Source: Gordonia gummivorans
GTDB taxonomy: Bacteria > Actinomycetota > Actinomycetes > Mycobacteriales > Mycobacteriaceae
Reading direction: 5' to 3'
DNA: 64,000 bases
Assembly (NCBI RefSeq): GCF_022513585.1
Contig: NZ_JAKWBF010000020.1
Location: forward strand, 38,620 to 102,619
Shown here: positions 51,763-60,354 of the stretch, one piece after another
How positions within the stretch are numbered: the first letter of the stretch is position 1
Layout: each line of letters begins with the position of its first letter
Notes under the pieces: generated by a model
What the model was told of the DNA's origin: nothing
Database searches by the model: none
The model's input: the letters and a program-made list of their open reading frames with translations, nothing else
Made by a program: the position numbers and the translations under genes

Positions 51763-53984
51763 GCGCACCGACCGGTCTCACGCTCACCGCGCGCCTGAAC
51801 ACCTCGGCAGCAGATTCCCGCCGCGGTCTCGTGCGCGTACACCCCGAAGTGCTCACCGCGCTGGCGCTGCGCGAATGGGACGCGGTGTCGATCATCGGTG
51901 CCCGCGTCACCGCAGCAGTGATCGCCGCGACCGAGTCGAGCACCCCGACCGGCGTCGCGCTCCTCGACGACATCACGTTCTCCAACGCCGGGGTCAAAGA
52001 AGACGCTCCCGTGGTGCTCTCACGAGTGATCGTGCACGGCGCAAGTCGCGTGGTGGTCACCGGTTCGGCGCTGGCGACGCGGTCGGTCGACGAGGCGACG
52101 CTGCGCCGGGCGCTACTGGGCAAGGTGCTGTCGGTCGGCGACGCGGTGTCGTTGCTGCCGCGCGATCTCGGCCCGGAACTCGCCGCCACCGAGGCGACCC
52201 GATCGCTGGCTCGCTCGGTCGGCATCACGTGGACCAACGAGTTGCTGACGGTGTCGGGCACCGACCCCGCGTCGCCCGTCAGCGTGCAGCCCAACACCGC
52301 GGTGCTGTGGTCCACCGGTTCGGAAGTGCCGGATACACAAGGCTTTTCGCCGAGCATCCCGGGTCTGGGCATAGTTCCAGCGGGTTCGACACAGCGCGCG
52401 GCGACCGCGCCTGCCGACCGCGTGCCGGTGCGTCCGGTGTCCGAACTCGTCGGCGTCGACATCCAGATCGGCAAACTCACCGAATGGCTGCAGATCACCC
52501 TCGACGAGCCCGAGGTCCTGCGCACACTCGGCGCGGCACCCCGACTCGGCGTGCTGATCTCCGGGCCGGCCGGCGCAGGTAAGGCGACAATGGTGCGTTC
52601 CGTATGCGCCGACCGCCCGCTCGTCAGCGTCGACGGTCCGACGACCGGCGCCATGGAGTCCAACGCCCGACTCCGTGTGGTGACCGACGCCCTCGCACAG
52701 GTCCGCGGCGGCGGTGGCGTACTGCTCATCACCGACGTCGACGCCCTGCTGCCCGCCGAACCCGACCCGGTGGCGACGCTGATCCTCGACGCGTTGCGGT
52801 CGGGCATCGCCGACGGGGCGGTCGCGCTGATCGCGACGACCGCCGAACCCGCTCGCCTCGACGTCCGACTCCGCGACCCCGACCTCTGCGACCGCGAACT
52901 CATCGTCGGCCTGCCCGACGCGGCGACCCGCGCCCGTCTGCTGTCCGCGATACTCAAAGGCGTTCCCACCGACGGCGATCTGGATCTGGCCGCAGTCGCC
53001 GCCCGCGCCCCCGGCTTCGTCGCCGGTGATCTCGCGGCGCTCACCCGCGAGGCCGCGTTGCGTGCGGCGGCCCGCGCAAGCAACGACAAGTCGTCGCCCG
53101 CCCTGCGCACCGACGACCTCCTCGGCGCTCTGTCCGTGATCCGGCCGGTGTCGCGCGGCGATTCGCCGGAGGTCGCGCTGGGGTCCATCACGCTCGACGA
53201 CGTCGGCGACATGGTCGAGACCAAACAGGCCCTCACCGAGGCCGTGCTGTGGCCGTTGCAGCATCCCGACACCTTTGCCCGGCTCGGTGTCGAACCTCCG
53301 CGCGGCGTGCTGCTGTTCGGCCCACCCGGGTGCGGCAAGACCTTCGTCGTGCGGGCCCTCGCCGCGTCGGGCCGGCTGTCGGTGCACACGGTCAAGGGCG
53401 CCGAACTCATGGACAAGTGGGTCGGTGCTTCGGAGAACGCCGTTCGTGATCTGTTCGCGCGCGCACGGGAATCTGCGCCGTCGCTGATCTTCCTCGACGA
53501 GGTCGACGCCCTGGCTCCGCGTCGCGGTCAGTCCACCGACTCCGGGGTCGCCGACCGGGTGGTTGCGTCGCTGCTCACCGAGCTCGACGGTGTCGAACCC
53601 CTGCAGGACGTGGTGGTCCTCGGCGCCACCAACCGTCCCGACCTCATCGACCCGGCGCTGCTGCGGCCGGGTCGTCTCGAACGACTGGTGTTCGTCCCGC
53701 CGCCGGATGCCGCGGCGCGCGCCGACATCCTGCGCGCCACCGGTAAGAACGTCCCGCTCGACGGCATCGACATCGACGACCTCGCCGCCGACCTCGACGG
53801 CTACTCCGCAGCCGACTGTTCGGCATTGCTCCGCGAGGCAGCGCTGTCGGCGATGCGCCGCGACATCGACACCGCGACCGTCACCGCCGACGACGTCACC
53901 GAGGCCCGTAGCCGGGTGCGGCCGTCGCTGGACGCCGCCCAGGTGGAGAACCTCCGCGCCTACGCCGAGCGTCGCGTGGAGTAG
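51759..53984 (+). CDS. CDC48-like double-AAA ATPase
   Basis: 741-aa AAA+ protein. An N-domain with double-psi-barrel-like sequence (about 1-200) precedes two AAA modules. D1: Walker A GPAGAGK (about 269-275), Walker B-like LLITDVDAL, which lacks the catalytic Glu. D2: Walker A GPPGCGKT (about 521), Walker B LIFLDEVDAL, sensor GATNRPD and arginine-finger LLRPGRLE. It resembles M. tuberculosis Rv0435c, which is also next to pssA and psd. Probably an unfoldase or remodelling factor. GTG start overlaps the pssA stop. Confidence 0.93.
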   Translation: MSAPTGLTLTARLNTSAADSRRGLVRVHPEVLTALALREWDAVSIIGARVTAAVIAATESSTPTGVALLDDITFSNAGVKEDAPVVLSRVIVHGASRVVVTGSALATRSVDEATLRRALLGKVLSVGDAVSLLPRDLGPELAATEATRSLARSVGITWTNELLTVSGTDPASPVSVQPNTAVLWSTGSEVPDTQGFSPSIPGLGIVPAGSTQRAATAPADRVPVRPVSELVGVDIQIGKLTEWLQITLDEPEVLRTLGAAPRLGVLISGPAGAGKATMVRSVCADRPLVSVDGPTTGAMESNARLRVVTDALAQVRGGGGVLLITDVDALLPAEPDPVATLILDALRSGIADGAVALIATTAEPARLDVRLRDPDLCDRELIVGLPDAATRARLLSAILKGVPTDGDLDLAAVAARAPGFVAGDLAALTREAALRAAARASNDKSSPALRTDDLLGALSVIRPVSRGDSPEVALGSITLDDVGDMVETKQALTEAVLWPLQHPDTFARLGVEPPRGVLLFGPPGCGKTFVVRALAASGRLSVHTVKGAELMDKWVGASENAVRDLFARARESAPSLIFLDEVDALAPRRGQSTDSGVADRVVASLLTELDGVEPLQDVVVLGATNRPDLIDPALLRPGRLERLVFVPPPDAAARADILRATGKNVPLDGIDIDDLAADLDGYSAADCSALLREAALSAMRRDIDTATVTADDVTEARSRVRPSLDAAQVENLRAYAERRVE

Positions 53985-54012
53985 GCGGCGCTCCAGCGCC
54001 GAGCGGGTCGCG

Positions 54013-55683
54013 TCAGCCCCAGGTCCCCGACTCCAGCAATTCCTTGGCCTCGAGTCGGCGGAGTTTGCCCGACGTGGTTCGGGGCAAGGTTCCGGGGTCG
54101 ACGAACACCACGTCGGTCGGCAGCACCCCGCACTCTGCGGCCACGGCGGTACCGACGTCGGCCCGTGCCGCGTCGGCATCCCGGCCGCGGAACTCGGCGA
54201 TCACCACAAGCCCTGGGCGCGAAGATGATTCCGCGCGGGCCACGGCGACGACACCACCACTGCGCACGCCCTTCACCGTCGCAGCTGCCCGTTCGACCTC
54301 CACCGGATACAGATTGCGGCCGGCCACGATGATGATCTCCTTGGACCGCCCACAGATCACCAGTCGCCCGTCGATCAGATAGCCGAGATCGCCGGTCGCG
54401 AACCACTCGCCCGGTCGCAGCGGTGGCTGACCGAGGTACCCCGACATCATCGATGTCCCGCGGATCTCGACGGAACCGACGTCGCGTCCGGCGATCGCCT
54501 GGACCGCCACATCCGCCGTCACCACCCGAATCTCCATGCCGGGCAAGGGCTCACCGAGGATCGCGTAGCGTCGTCGAATTGCCTCACCACCGCCCGGCGG
54601 TGTGACGAGGACGTCGTCGTAGTTGGCTCCCTCACCCGCCGACGGCATGGTGACCGCGCACGCCGATTCAGCCATCCCGAACGCGGGAGTGGCGGCAGCA
54701 GGGTCGAACCCGACCTTGGCCGCCTCCGCGAGGAACTTGTCGAAGGCGTCCGGATCGATGGGTTCGCCGCCGCTGATCGCCACCCGCAGATGCGACAGGT
54801 CGGCATCGCGCAGAAGACGCCCGTAGCGGCCGAGCAGGTCGTAAGCGAAGTTGGGTGCTCCGGTGACCGTTGCGCGGGTCTCGGTGAGCCATTTCGGCCA
54901 ACTGAACGGCGATGCCGCGAACGCCGTGTTGGGGACGACGAAGATGTGTCCGCCGACCCCCATCGAGCCGAGCAGGAACATCAGGCCCATGTCGTGGTAG
55001 AGCGGCAACCAGCTGAACCCGACGTCATGCTCGGCACTCAGTCCCAGCCGTTCACCCATCTCGACGGCATTGGTGAGGGCCGCGGCCCGCGAGATGACCG
55101 CGGTCTTGGGCTCGCCGGTCGAACCAGCGGTGCCCTGCAGGATCGCGGGATCCTCAGGGGAGGCGGGGACCGGTTCGAAATCGGCGGCATCCGCGTCGAC
55201 GCCGTAGGTTCGTGCATCGGTCACCCGCAGCGTCCCGTCGATCTCCGAGAGTTGGGCGAGTTCGGTGCCGCCACCGAGGACGGTGGTCACCCCCACGCCG
55301 ACGAACCTCTCGTAGGTGGTTTCCGCCCAACGGTCGCGGTCCGCTCCACGCACCGGACCGGGCAGGATCGACACCGCGACCCCCGCGAGGAAGGCGCCCT
55401 GAATTGCTGCGATGAGATCAATCGTCGGGTCGCCGATGAGGCCGAGGGCACCGGGTCGCGCCGGGCCGGTCGCTGCCGACGACGCATCGTCGAGCAGTTG
55501 CTTTGCGATCTGCGCCGAGCGGGAATGTACCTGCCGCCAGGTTCGCACTTCCCATTGCTTGCACTCGCCGTCCAGCACCGACACCTCCGCGACCGATCGC
55601 ATCGCGTCGCGGAAGTGCCGTGCCAGCTTGTCGGTATCGGTGAGGCTGTCAGTATCGGCGAAGTTGGGGCTTGTCTGAGTCAC
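54013..55683 (-). CDS. mbtM: Fatty-acyl-AMP ligase, MbtM/FadD33-like
   Basis: 556-aa ANL-superfamily enzyme that activates a fatty acid as acyl-AMP and loads it on an acyl carrier protein. Marks: LQGTAGSTGEPKTAV (P-loop), FSWLPLYHDMGLMFLLG, APNFAYDLLGRY, ATPAFGMAESACAV, WFATGDLGYL and LPRTTSGKLRRLEAKELL. GEPT/IDLIAAIQGAFLAGVAVSILPGPVRG closely matches M. tuberculosis FadD33 (MbtM), which makes the mycobactin acyl chain. GTG 55683 has GGAGGA upstream. A putative iron box at 55728 fits this role. No other mycobactin genes are in the window. Confidence 0.85.
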   Translation of the reverse strand: MTQTSPNFADTDSLTDTDKLARHFRDAMRSVAEVSVLDGECKQWEVRTWRQVHSRSAQIAKQLLDDASSAATGPARPGALGLIGDPTIDLIAAIQGAFLAGVAVSILPGPVRGADRDRWAETTYERFVGVGVTTVLGGGTELAQLSEIDGTLRVTDARTYGVDADAADFEPVPASPEDPAILQGTAGSTGEPKTAVISRAAALTNAVEMGERLGLSAEHDVGFSWLPLYHDMGLMFLLGSMGVGGHIFVVPNTAFAASPFSWPKWLTETRATVTGAPNFAYDLLGRYGRLLRDADLSHLRVAISGGEPIDPDAFDKFLAEAAKVGFDPAAATPAFGMAESACAVTMPSAGEGANYDDVLVTPPGGGEAIRRRYAILGEPLPGMEIRVVTADVAVQAIAGRDVGSVEIRGTSMMSGYLGQPPLRPGEWFATGDLGYLIDGRLVICGRSKEIIIVAGRNLYPVEVERAAATVKGVRSGGVVAVARAESSSRPGLVVIAEFRGRDADAARADVGTAVAAECGVLPTDVVFVDPGTLPRTTSGKLRRLEAKELLESGTWG

Positions 55684-55727
55684 GCTCGGTCCTCCGGTGG
55701 GTGGTCGAAGGTCGAGCCCTCAACTGC

Positions 55728-55746
55728 TTTGGCAAGCCTCACTTTA
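55728..55746 (-). promoter_or_regulatory. Putative IdeR/DtxR iron box upstream of mbtM
   Basis: TTTGGCAAGCCTCACTTTA matches 13 of 19 positions of the DtxR/IdeR consensus TTAGGTTAGCCTAACCTAA and includes the central AGCCT. It is 45 bp upstream of the mbtM start, a position that would block transcription when iron is high. Confidence 0.55.
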
Positions 55747-55774
55747 CCCGTGGGAAATACGCACTGCGAACTGA

Positions 55775-56185
55775 TTAGTTGGCTGCCGTCGGCGCCTGCG
55801 GCTGGTTCTGGCCTCCGGATTGTTGCCCGTTGGGCATCTGACCCGGCCCCATCTGACCATTCGGCATCTGACCCGGCCCCATCTGACCGTTCATGCCACC
55901 CGGCCCCATCTGGCCATTCATGCCACCCCGGCCGCCCGGTCCGTTCATCTGGTTCGAGTTGCTCGAACTGTTGTCGCCGACGATGTAACCCGCCCCGAAT
56001 CCGAGCAGGCCGGCGAGCACGGCGATGCCCACCCCGCCCGCGACGATCGCGTTCTTGACCTTCGACGGCAGATTCACACCGCCGCGATCGACGGGTTCGG
56101 TGGGCTGTGGTGTAACCGGCGCCGGTTCGGTCAGCGTTGCCGTCGCAGCGGTGCCGGTGTCGTGCGTAGGTGTGGTGTCGGACAT
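55775..56185 (-). CDS. Single-pass membrane protein with Gly/Met/Gln/Pro-rich repeat tail
   Basis: 136-aa protein. A cytosolic N-tail (Thr/Pro-rich, about 1-42), a TM helix (about 48-70, AIVAGGVGIAVLAGLLGFGAG) and an extracellular tail with GGMNGQMGPG and GQMPNGQMGPGQMPNG repeats. No domain is known to me. Many Met could bind copper or be a target of oxidation, but that is speculation. ATG 56185 is chosen; the frame to 56290 lacks features. 91 bp lie between it and mbtM, which is transcribed in the same direction. Confidence 0.65.
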   Translation of the reverse strand: MSDTTPTHDTGTAATATLTEPAPVTPQPTEPVDRGGVNLPSKVKNAIVAGGVGIAVLAGLLGFGAGYIVGDNSSSNSNQMNGPGGRGGMNGQMGPGGMNGQMGPGQMPNGQMGPGQMPNGQQSGGQNQPQAPTAAN

Positions 56186-56336
56186 CGGTGTCGATCTCAC
56201 TTTCTCAGTGGCCCGACGATCGCCGGGCTCGGTGAATGTGAGACCACGGTGCCCGCGGGCGCTATGTCCGGACTGCCGGGCGCCTGCCAATCGGCTGTGA
56301 GCACAGAGTCCGGGCGTCAGAAGCCGGCGGCCGGGG

Positions 56337-56765
56337 TCAGGCAGCGGTGACCTGGTAGATCACCGACGACGCCCCTGCAGCGGCCTGCGGCGAGGTCCCG
56401 ACCGTCACCACGTACTTGGTGCCGTCCTTGTCCGCGGACAGGATCACCACCATCTGGCCGCCGACGGAGTTGCGCGACGATTCGACGTACCCGTCGTCGG
56501 TGAGCTTCTTCACGGCCACGTCGAGTTGATTGCCACCGTTGGCCGGGCCCTGGATCGTCACCGTCCAGCCCTGCTCCTGGGTGCCCGACGCACTGAGCAC
56601 GGTCCCGTCGAGGAGGGGCACCTGGTCTTTGGGGAAGTCACCCGGCAGGGCGACCCCGTCGGGCGCCGACTCCTCGGCGGTTCCGCAAGCACCGAGAACA
56701 CCGATCGCGGTGGCCATCGCGGCGATCGCGAGAGCGGTACGAACGAGCCACCCGAACCTGAACAT
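56337..56765 (-). CDS. Putative lipoprotein of unknown function
   Basis: 142-aa exported protein. Signal peptide with lipobox VLGAC (Cys about 27). The mature domain (LPGDFPKDQVPLLDGTVLSASGTQ, then TVTIQGPANGG) resembles small actinobacterial lipoproteins of unknown role. ATG 56765. It is divergent from the Mrp operon (38 bp) and upstream of the Met-rich protein on the same strand. Confidence 0.75.
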   Translation of the reverse strand: MFRFGWLVRTALAIAAMATAIGVLGACGTAEESAPDGVALPGDFPKDQVPLLDGTVLSASGTQEQGWTVTIQGPANGGNQLDVAVKKLTDDGYVESSRNSVGGQMVVILSADKDGTKYVVTVGTSPQAAAGASSVIYQVTAA

Positions 56766-56803
56766 GGGAGCAACGGTAAGCTAGGTCGCGCGGGCAGACG
56801 TCC

Positions 56804-59758
56804 GTGACACCCCGCCGATCGAGAAGACGGAGTGCCCTTTTGATTTCTGTGTTGGCCGCGCTGGCAGTGTGTGCTGTCGTCGCACCCGCAGTGATCCACG
56901 CGATGGGCACAAAGGGTTTCTACGTTCTCGCCCTCGCCCCCGCCGGAGCACTCGCCTGGGTCGTCGCCGAATGGCCGGACGCCGACCCCGCACAAGCGCG
57001 CACCGAAACGCTCGAGTGGGTTCCGTCGCTGCAGATGGACATCACCACCCGGTTCGACACACTCGCCGCCATCATGTCGGTGCTCATCCTCGGCGTCGGC
57101 GCGCTGGTGCTCTGCTACTGCGCCCACTACTTCGACGACGCTCGTCCGCGGGTCGCCATCTTCGGTGGCGAGATGATCGCGTTCGCCGCCGCGATGTTCG
57201 GTCTGGTCGTCTCCGACAACATGCTCGTGCTCTACGTGTTCTGGGAGCTCACGACCGTCCTGTCGTTCATGCTGGTCGGCTTCTACGCGGTACGTGCGAC
57301 GTCACGCCGCGCAGCGACGCAGGCCCTGCTGGTGACCACCGCGGGCGGCCTGGCGATGCTGGTCGGGATCATCATGCTCGGCGAACGCAGCGGCACGTAC
57401 CTGCTCTCCGAGATCATCGCGAACCCACCCGCGTCGGGGTCCTACGTCGACGTCGCGGTGGTGCTGCTGCTGATCGGCGCCCTGACCAAATCCGCGATCG
57501 TCCCGTTCCACTTCTGGTTGCCCGGCGCGATGGCGGCGCCCACCCCCGTCAGCGCGTATCTGCACGCGGCCGCGATGGTGAAGGCCGGCATCTACCTCAT
57601 CGCCCGACTGGCCCCGGCGTTCGCGACGACGATGAGCTGGCACGTGGCGGTCGTCGTGCTCGGGTGCGTGACGATGGTGATGGGCGGTTGGCGTTCGCTA
57701 CGTGAACTCGACCTGAAGCTGATCCTCGCGTTCGGCACGGTGTCGCAGCTCGGTTTCATGGCCGTCCTGGTCGGCATCGGCGACGCGAACGTCGCGATGG
57801 CCGGTCTGACGATGCTGGTCGCGCACGCCATGTTCAAGGCGTCGCTGTTCATGGTGGTCGGCATCATCGACCACTCCACCGGTACGCGCGACATCCGCAA
57901 ACTCGCTCGACTCGGCCATCGGCTGCCGGCGTTGGCCTTGATCGCGGCGATCGCGGGCGCAAGCATGGCCGGACTCCCGTTCACCTTCGGTTTCGTCGGC
58001 AAGGAGACGGCCTTCGGTTCGGTGTGGACCACCGGATCGTTCACGTCGTGGCAGGCCGAGACCATCGACATCGTCCTGCTGGTCGGCTCGATCATCACCT
58101 TCGCCTACACGTGCCGATTCCTGTGGGGTGCCTTCGGCCGCAAGGTCCGTGCGACGCCGAGTCCGGCGGTCGCCAAGATGCATCCGCCCGCCACCCTGTT
58201 CTTCCTGTCTCCAGTTGTGCTTGCCATCGGCGGTATCGTCGCCGCGCTGGTCAGCCCGCAGATCGGCAACCTCTTCGAACCGTACGCCGAGACCCTGCCC
58301 ACCTACGGTCACGAGCTCGAGCACCTCGCGATGTGGCACGGTTTCGGGCTGCCGGTGGTGTTCTCGATCGTCGTCGTCGTCGCGGGTGCCGGAGTCTTCC
58401 TGGTGGCCCGGCAGCTGCGCGGACGCCTGTTCCGCTACCGCCAGCCGGTCAACGCCGACCGCATCTACGACGCCACGCTGCGCGGCGCCGACACCCTGTC
58501 GCTGATGCTGACCCGCAACACCCAGCGCGGATCGCTGCCGGTGACCCAGGGTGTGATCCTCGCGACGTCGATCCTGCTGCCGGTCGTGGTGCTGTTCCTG
58601 GGCGCCCGCAACAGTCTGGACATCGACGGCCTCGGGTCGCCGCCACAGGTGGTGATCGGCGGGATCATGATCGCGTCGGCGCTGGCAGCGACCGTCTTGC
58701 GCAACCGTCTTGCCGGCACGCTGATCGTCGGCGTCACCGGCTACGGCTGCGGCATGCTCTTCGCGCTCTACGGCGCACCCGACCTCGCACTCACCCAGTT
58801 CCTCGTCGAGACCCTCACGCTGGTCATCTTCGTGCTGGTGCTGCGCAAGCTGCCCGCCGAACCCGAACCGCGGCATGCCACCGGCTTCAAGCCATTGCGC
58901 GCGCTGATCGGCGTGGCCTACGGCGCGATGCTCGTGGCCGTCGGCCTGTTCGCCGCGGCAGCACGTTCCACGCAGCCACTGCACGTCGACATCCCGGAAG
59001 CCGCCTACAAGTTCGGCCACGGCGCGAACGCGGTGAACGTCCTGCTCGTCGACATCCGCGCGTGGGACACGCTCGGCGAGGTGTCGGTGCTCATCGTCGC
59101 CGCGACCGGCGTGGCGTCGATGGTGTTCCGCAACCGCCGGTTCGGTGCCGCACCCCGCGTCGCCGACGCCGCCCGACTCAACGGCAACACCCTCAACGGA
59201 CACACCGACACCGCCGAGGACGACGATCCGATCCCGCCCGACCGCACCACCTGGTTGCTCGGCAGCGGCCTGCGCGATCCGCGACACCGGTCGATGGTGC
59301 TCGAGGCCACCACCCGCCTGATCTTCCCGACCATGGTGGTGCTGTCGGTCTACTTCTTCTATGCCGGCCACAACGCGCCGGGCGGTGGTTTCGCCGGCGG
59401 CCTCACCATGGGGTTGGCGCTGGTGCTGCGCTACCTCGCCGGCGGACGCTACGAACTCGGCGAGGCGCTGCCCGTGGAGCCGGGCCGCATCCTGGGTGCC
59501 GGTCTCGCGATCTCGGCGACCACCGCGGTCGTCTCGCTGTTCCTGGGTGCGCCCGCGCTCTCGTCGGCGGTCTTCACCATCACGCTCCCCGTACTCGGCG
59601 ACATCAAGCTGGTCACCGCCCTGTTCTTCGACCTGGGCATCTACCTCATCGTCGTCGGTCTGGTGCTCGACGTGCTGCGCAGCCTGGGCGCACGCCTGGA
59701 TGTCGAGACCGCCGTCGAGGCGAATCAACCGCTATCGGATCAGCGGGTGAGCCGATGA
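56804..59758 (+). CDS. mnhA: Na+/H+ antiporter subunit A with fused subunit B (MrpAB)
   Basis: 984-aa polytopic protein, the largest subunit of the Mrp/Mnh antiporter that exports Na+ (or K+) in exchange for H+. The N-terminal NuoL-like part has GGEMIAFAAAMFGLV, LVGFYAVRATSRRAATQALLVT and FHFWLPGAMAAPTPVSAYLH. A MrpB-type domain (about 826-984) starts RLIFPTMVVLSVYFFYAGHNAPGGGFAGG. No separate mnhB is present, so the fusion supplies it, as in other actinobacteria. GTG 56804 has a weak ribosome-binding site. First gene of a six-gene coupled operon. Confidence 0.95.
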   Translation: MTPRRSRRRSALLISVLAALAVCAVVAPAVIHAMGTKGFYVLALAPAGALAWVVAEWPDADPAQARTETLEWVPSLQMDITTRFDTLAAIMSVLILGVGALVLCYCAHYFDDARPRVAIFGGEMIAFAAAMFGLVVSDNMLVLYVFWELTTVLSFMLVGFYAVRATSRRAATQALLVTTAGGLAMLVGIIMLGERSGTYLLSEIIANPPASGSYVDVAVVLLLIGALTKSAIVPFHFWLPGAMAAPTPVSAYLHAAAMVKAGIYLIARLAPAFATTMSWHVAVVVLGCVTMVMGGWRSLRELDLKLILAFGTVSQLGFMAVLVGIGDANVAMAGLTMLVAHAMFKASLFMVVGIIDHSTGTRDIRKLARLGHRLPALALIAAIAGASMAGLPFTFGFVGKETAFGSVWTTGSFTSWQAETIDIVLLVGSIITFAYTCRFLWGAFGRKVRATPSPAVAKMHPPATLFFLSPVVLAIGGIVAALVSPQIGNLFEPYAETLPTYGHELEHLAMWHGFGLPVVFSIVVVVAGAGVFLVARQLRGRLFRYRQPVNADRIYDATLRGADTLSLMLTRNTQRGSLPVTQGVILATSILLPVVVLFLGARNSLDIDGLGSPPQVVIGGIMIASALAATVLRNRLAGTLIVGVTGYGCGMLFALYGAPDLALTQFLVETLTLVIFVLVLRKLPAEPEPRHATGFKPLRALIGVAYGAMLVAVGLFAAAARSTQPLHVDIPEAAYKFGHGANAVNVLLVDIRAWDTLGEVSVLIVAATGVASMVFRNRRFGAAPRVADAARLNGNTLNGHTDTAEDDDPIPPDRTTWLLGSGLRDPRHRSMVLEATTRLIFPTMVVLSVYFFYAGHNAPGGGFAGGLTMGLALVLRYLAGGRYELGEALPVEPGRILGAGLAISATTAVVSLFLGAPALSSAVFTITLPVLGDIKLVTALFFDLGIYLIVVGLVLDVLRSLGARLDVETAVEANQPLSDQRVSR

Positions 59759-60354
59759 GCGTCAACCTGTTCCTGCTGATCGTCGTCGGCTCGATGGCGG
59801 CCTGTGGTGCGTACCTGCTGATGGAACGCAGCGTGGTCCGGATGCTGCTCGGGCTGCTGCTCTGCGGCAACGCCATCAACCTGCTGATCATCACGATCTC
59901 GGGTGGCATGGGCAATCCGCCCATCATGGGACGGTCGTCGGACAACCGGCCCGCCGACGCCGACCCCCTCGCCCAGGCGATGGTGCTGACCGCCATCGTG
60001 ATCACCATGGGTGTGGCCGCTTTCGTGCTCGCCATGGTGTACCGACTGTTCGTCCTCAACCGCGACGACGACGACCTCGATGACGACACCGAGGACGTCA
60101 AGATCCAGTCGACCACGCTCGACACCGCACCCGACCGCGACCGCACCGACGACCCGGTCACCCACGCCGACACGAAGGCCGGCGACTTCTTCGACGACGA
60201 CGGCAACCCACTCACCGCAGAAGAAGCGGCCGCACGGCACCGGGAACTGCTGGAGACCGACATCATGCCGGAGGACGCCGACGTCATCGACGAGATCGGT
60301 GACGACGACTCCGACGATGCCAACCCGGTGACCACGGGAGGTGATGGTCGATGA
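59755..60354 (+). CDS. mnhC: Na+/H+ antiporter subunit C
   Basis: 199-aa NuoK-like subunit with three TM helices in the first ~105 residues (MLLGLLLCGNAINLLII, DPLAQAMVLTAIVITMGVAAF). The family is normally about 110-120 aa; here a further ~90-residue hydrophilic acidic tail (from RDDDDLDDDTEDV) is present. ATG overlaps the mnhA stop. The tail may be a cytosolic regulatory extension. Confidence 0.95.
   Translation: MSVNLFLLIVVGSMAACGAYLLMERSVVRMLLGLLLCGNAINLLIITISGGMGNPPIMGRSSDNRPADADPLAQAMVLTAIVITMGVAAFVLAMVYRLFVLNRDDDDLDDDTEDVKIQSTTLDTAPDRDRTDDPVTHADTKAGDFFDDDGNPLTAEEAAARHRELLETDIMPEDADVIDEIGDDDSDDANPVTTGGDGR

Noticed and set aside
52113..54179. A 688-codon open frame antisense to the AAA ATPase
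   Set aside because: Same shadow effect; the plus strand has both Walker motifs in frame.
57698..59728. A 676-codon open frame antisense to mnhA
   Set aside because: Composition is Gln/Asp/His/Arg-rich without motifs, and the plus strand clearly encodes MrpAB.
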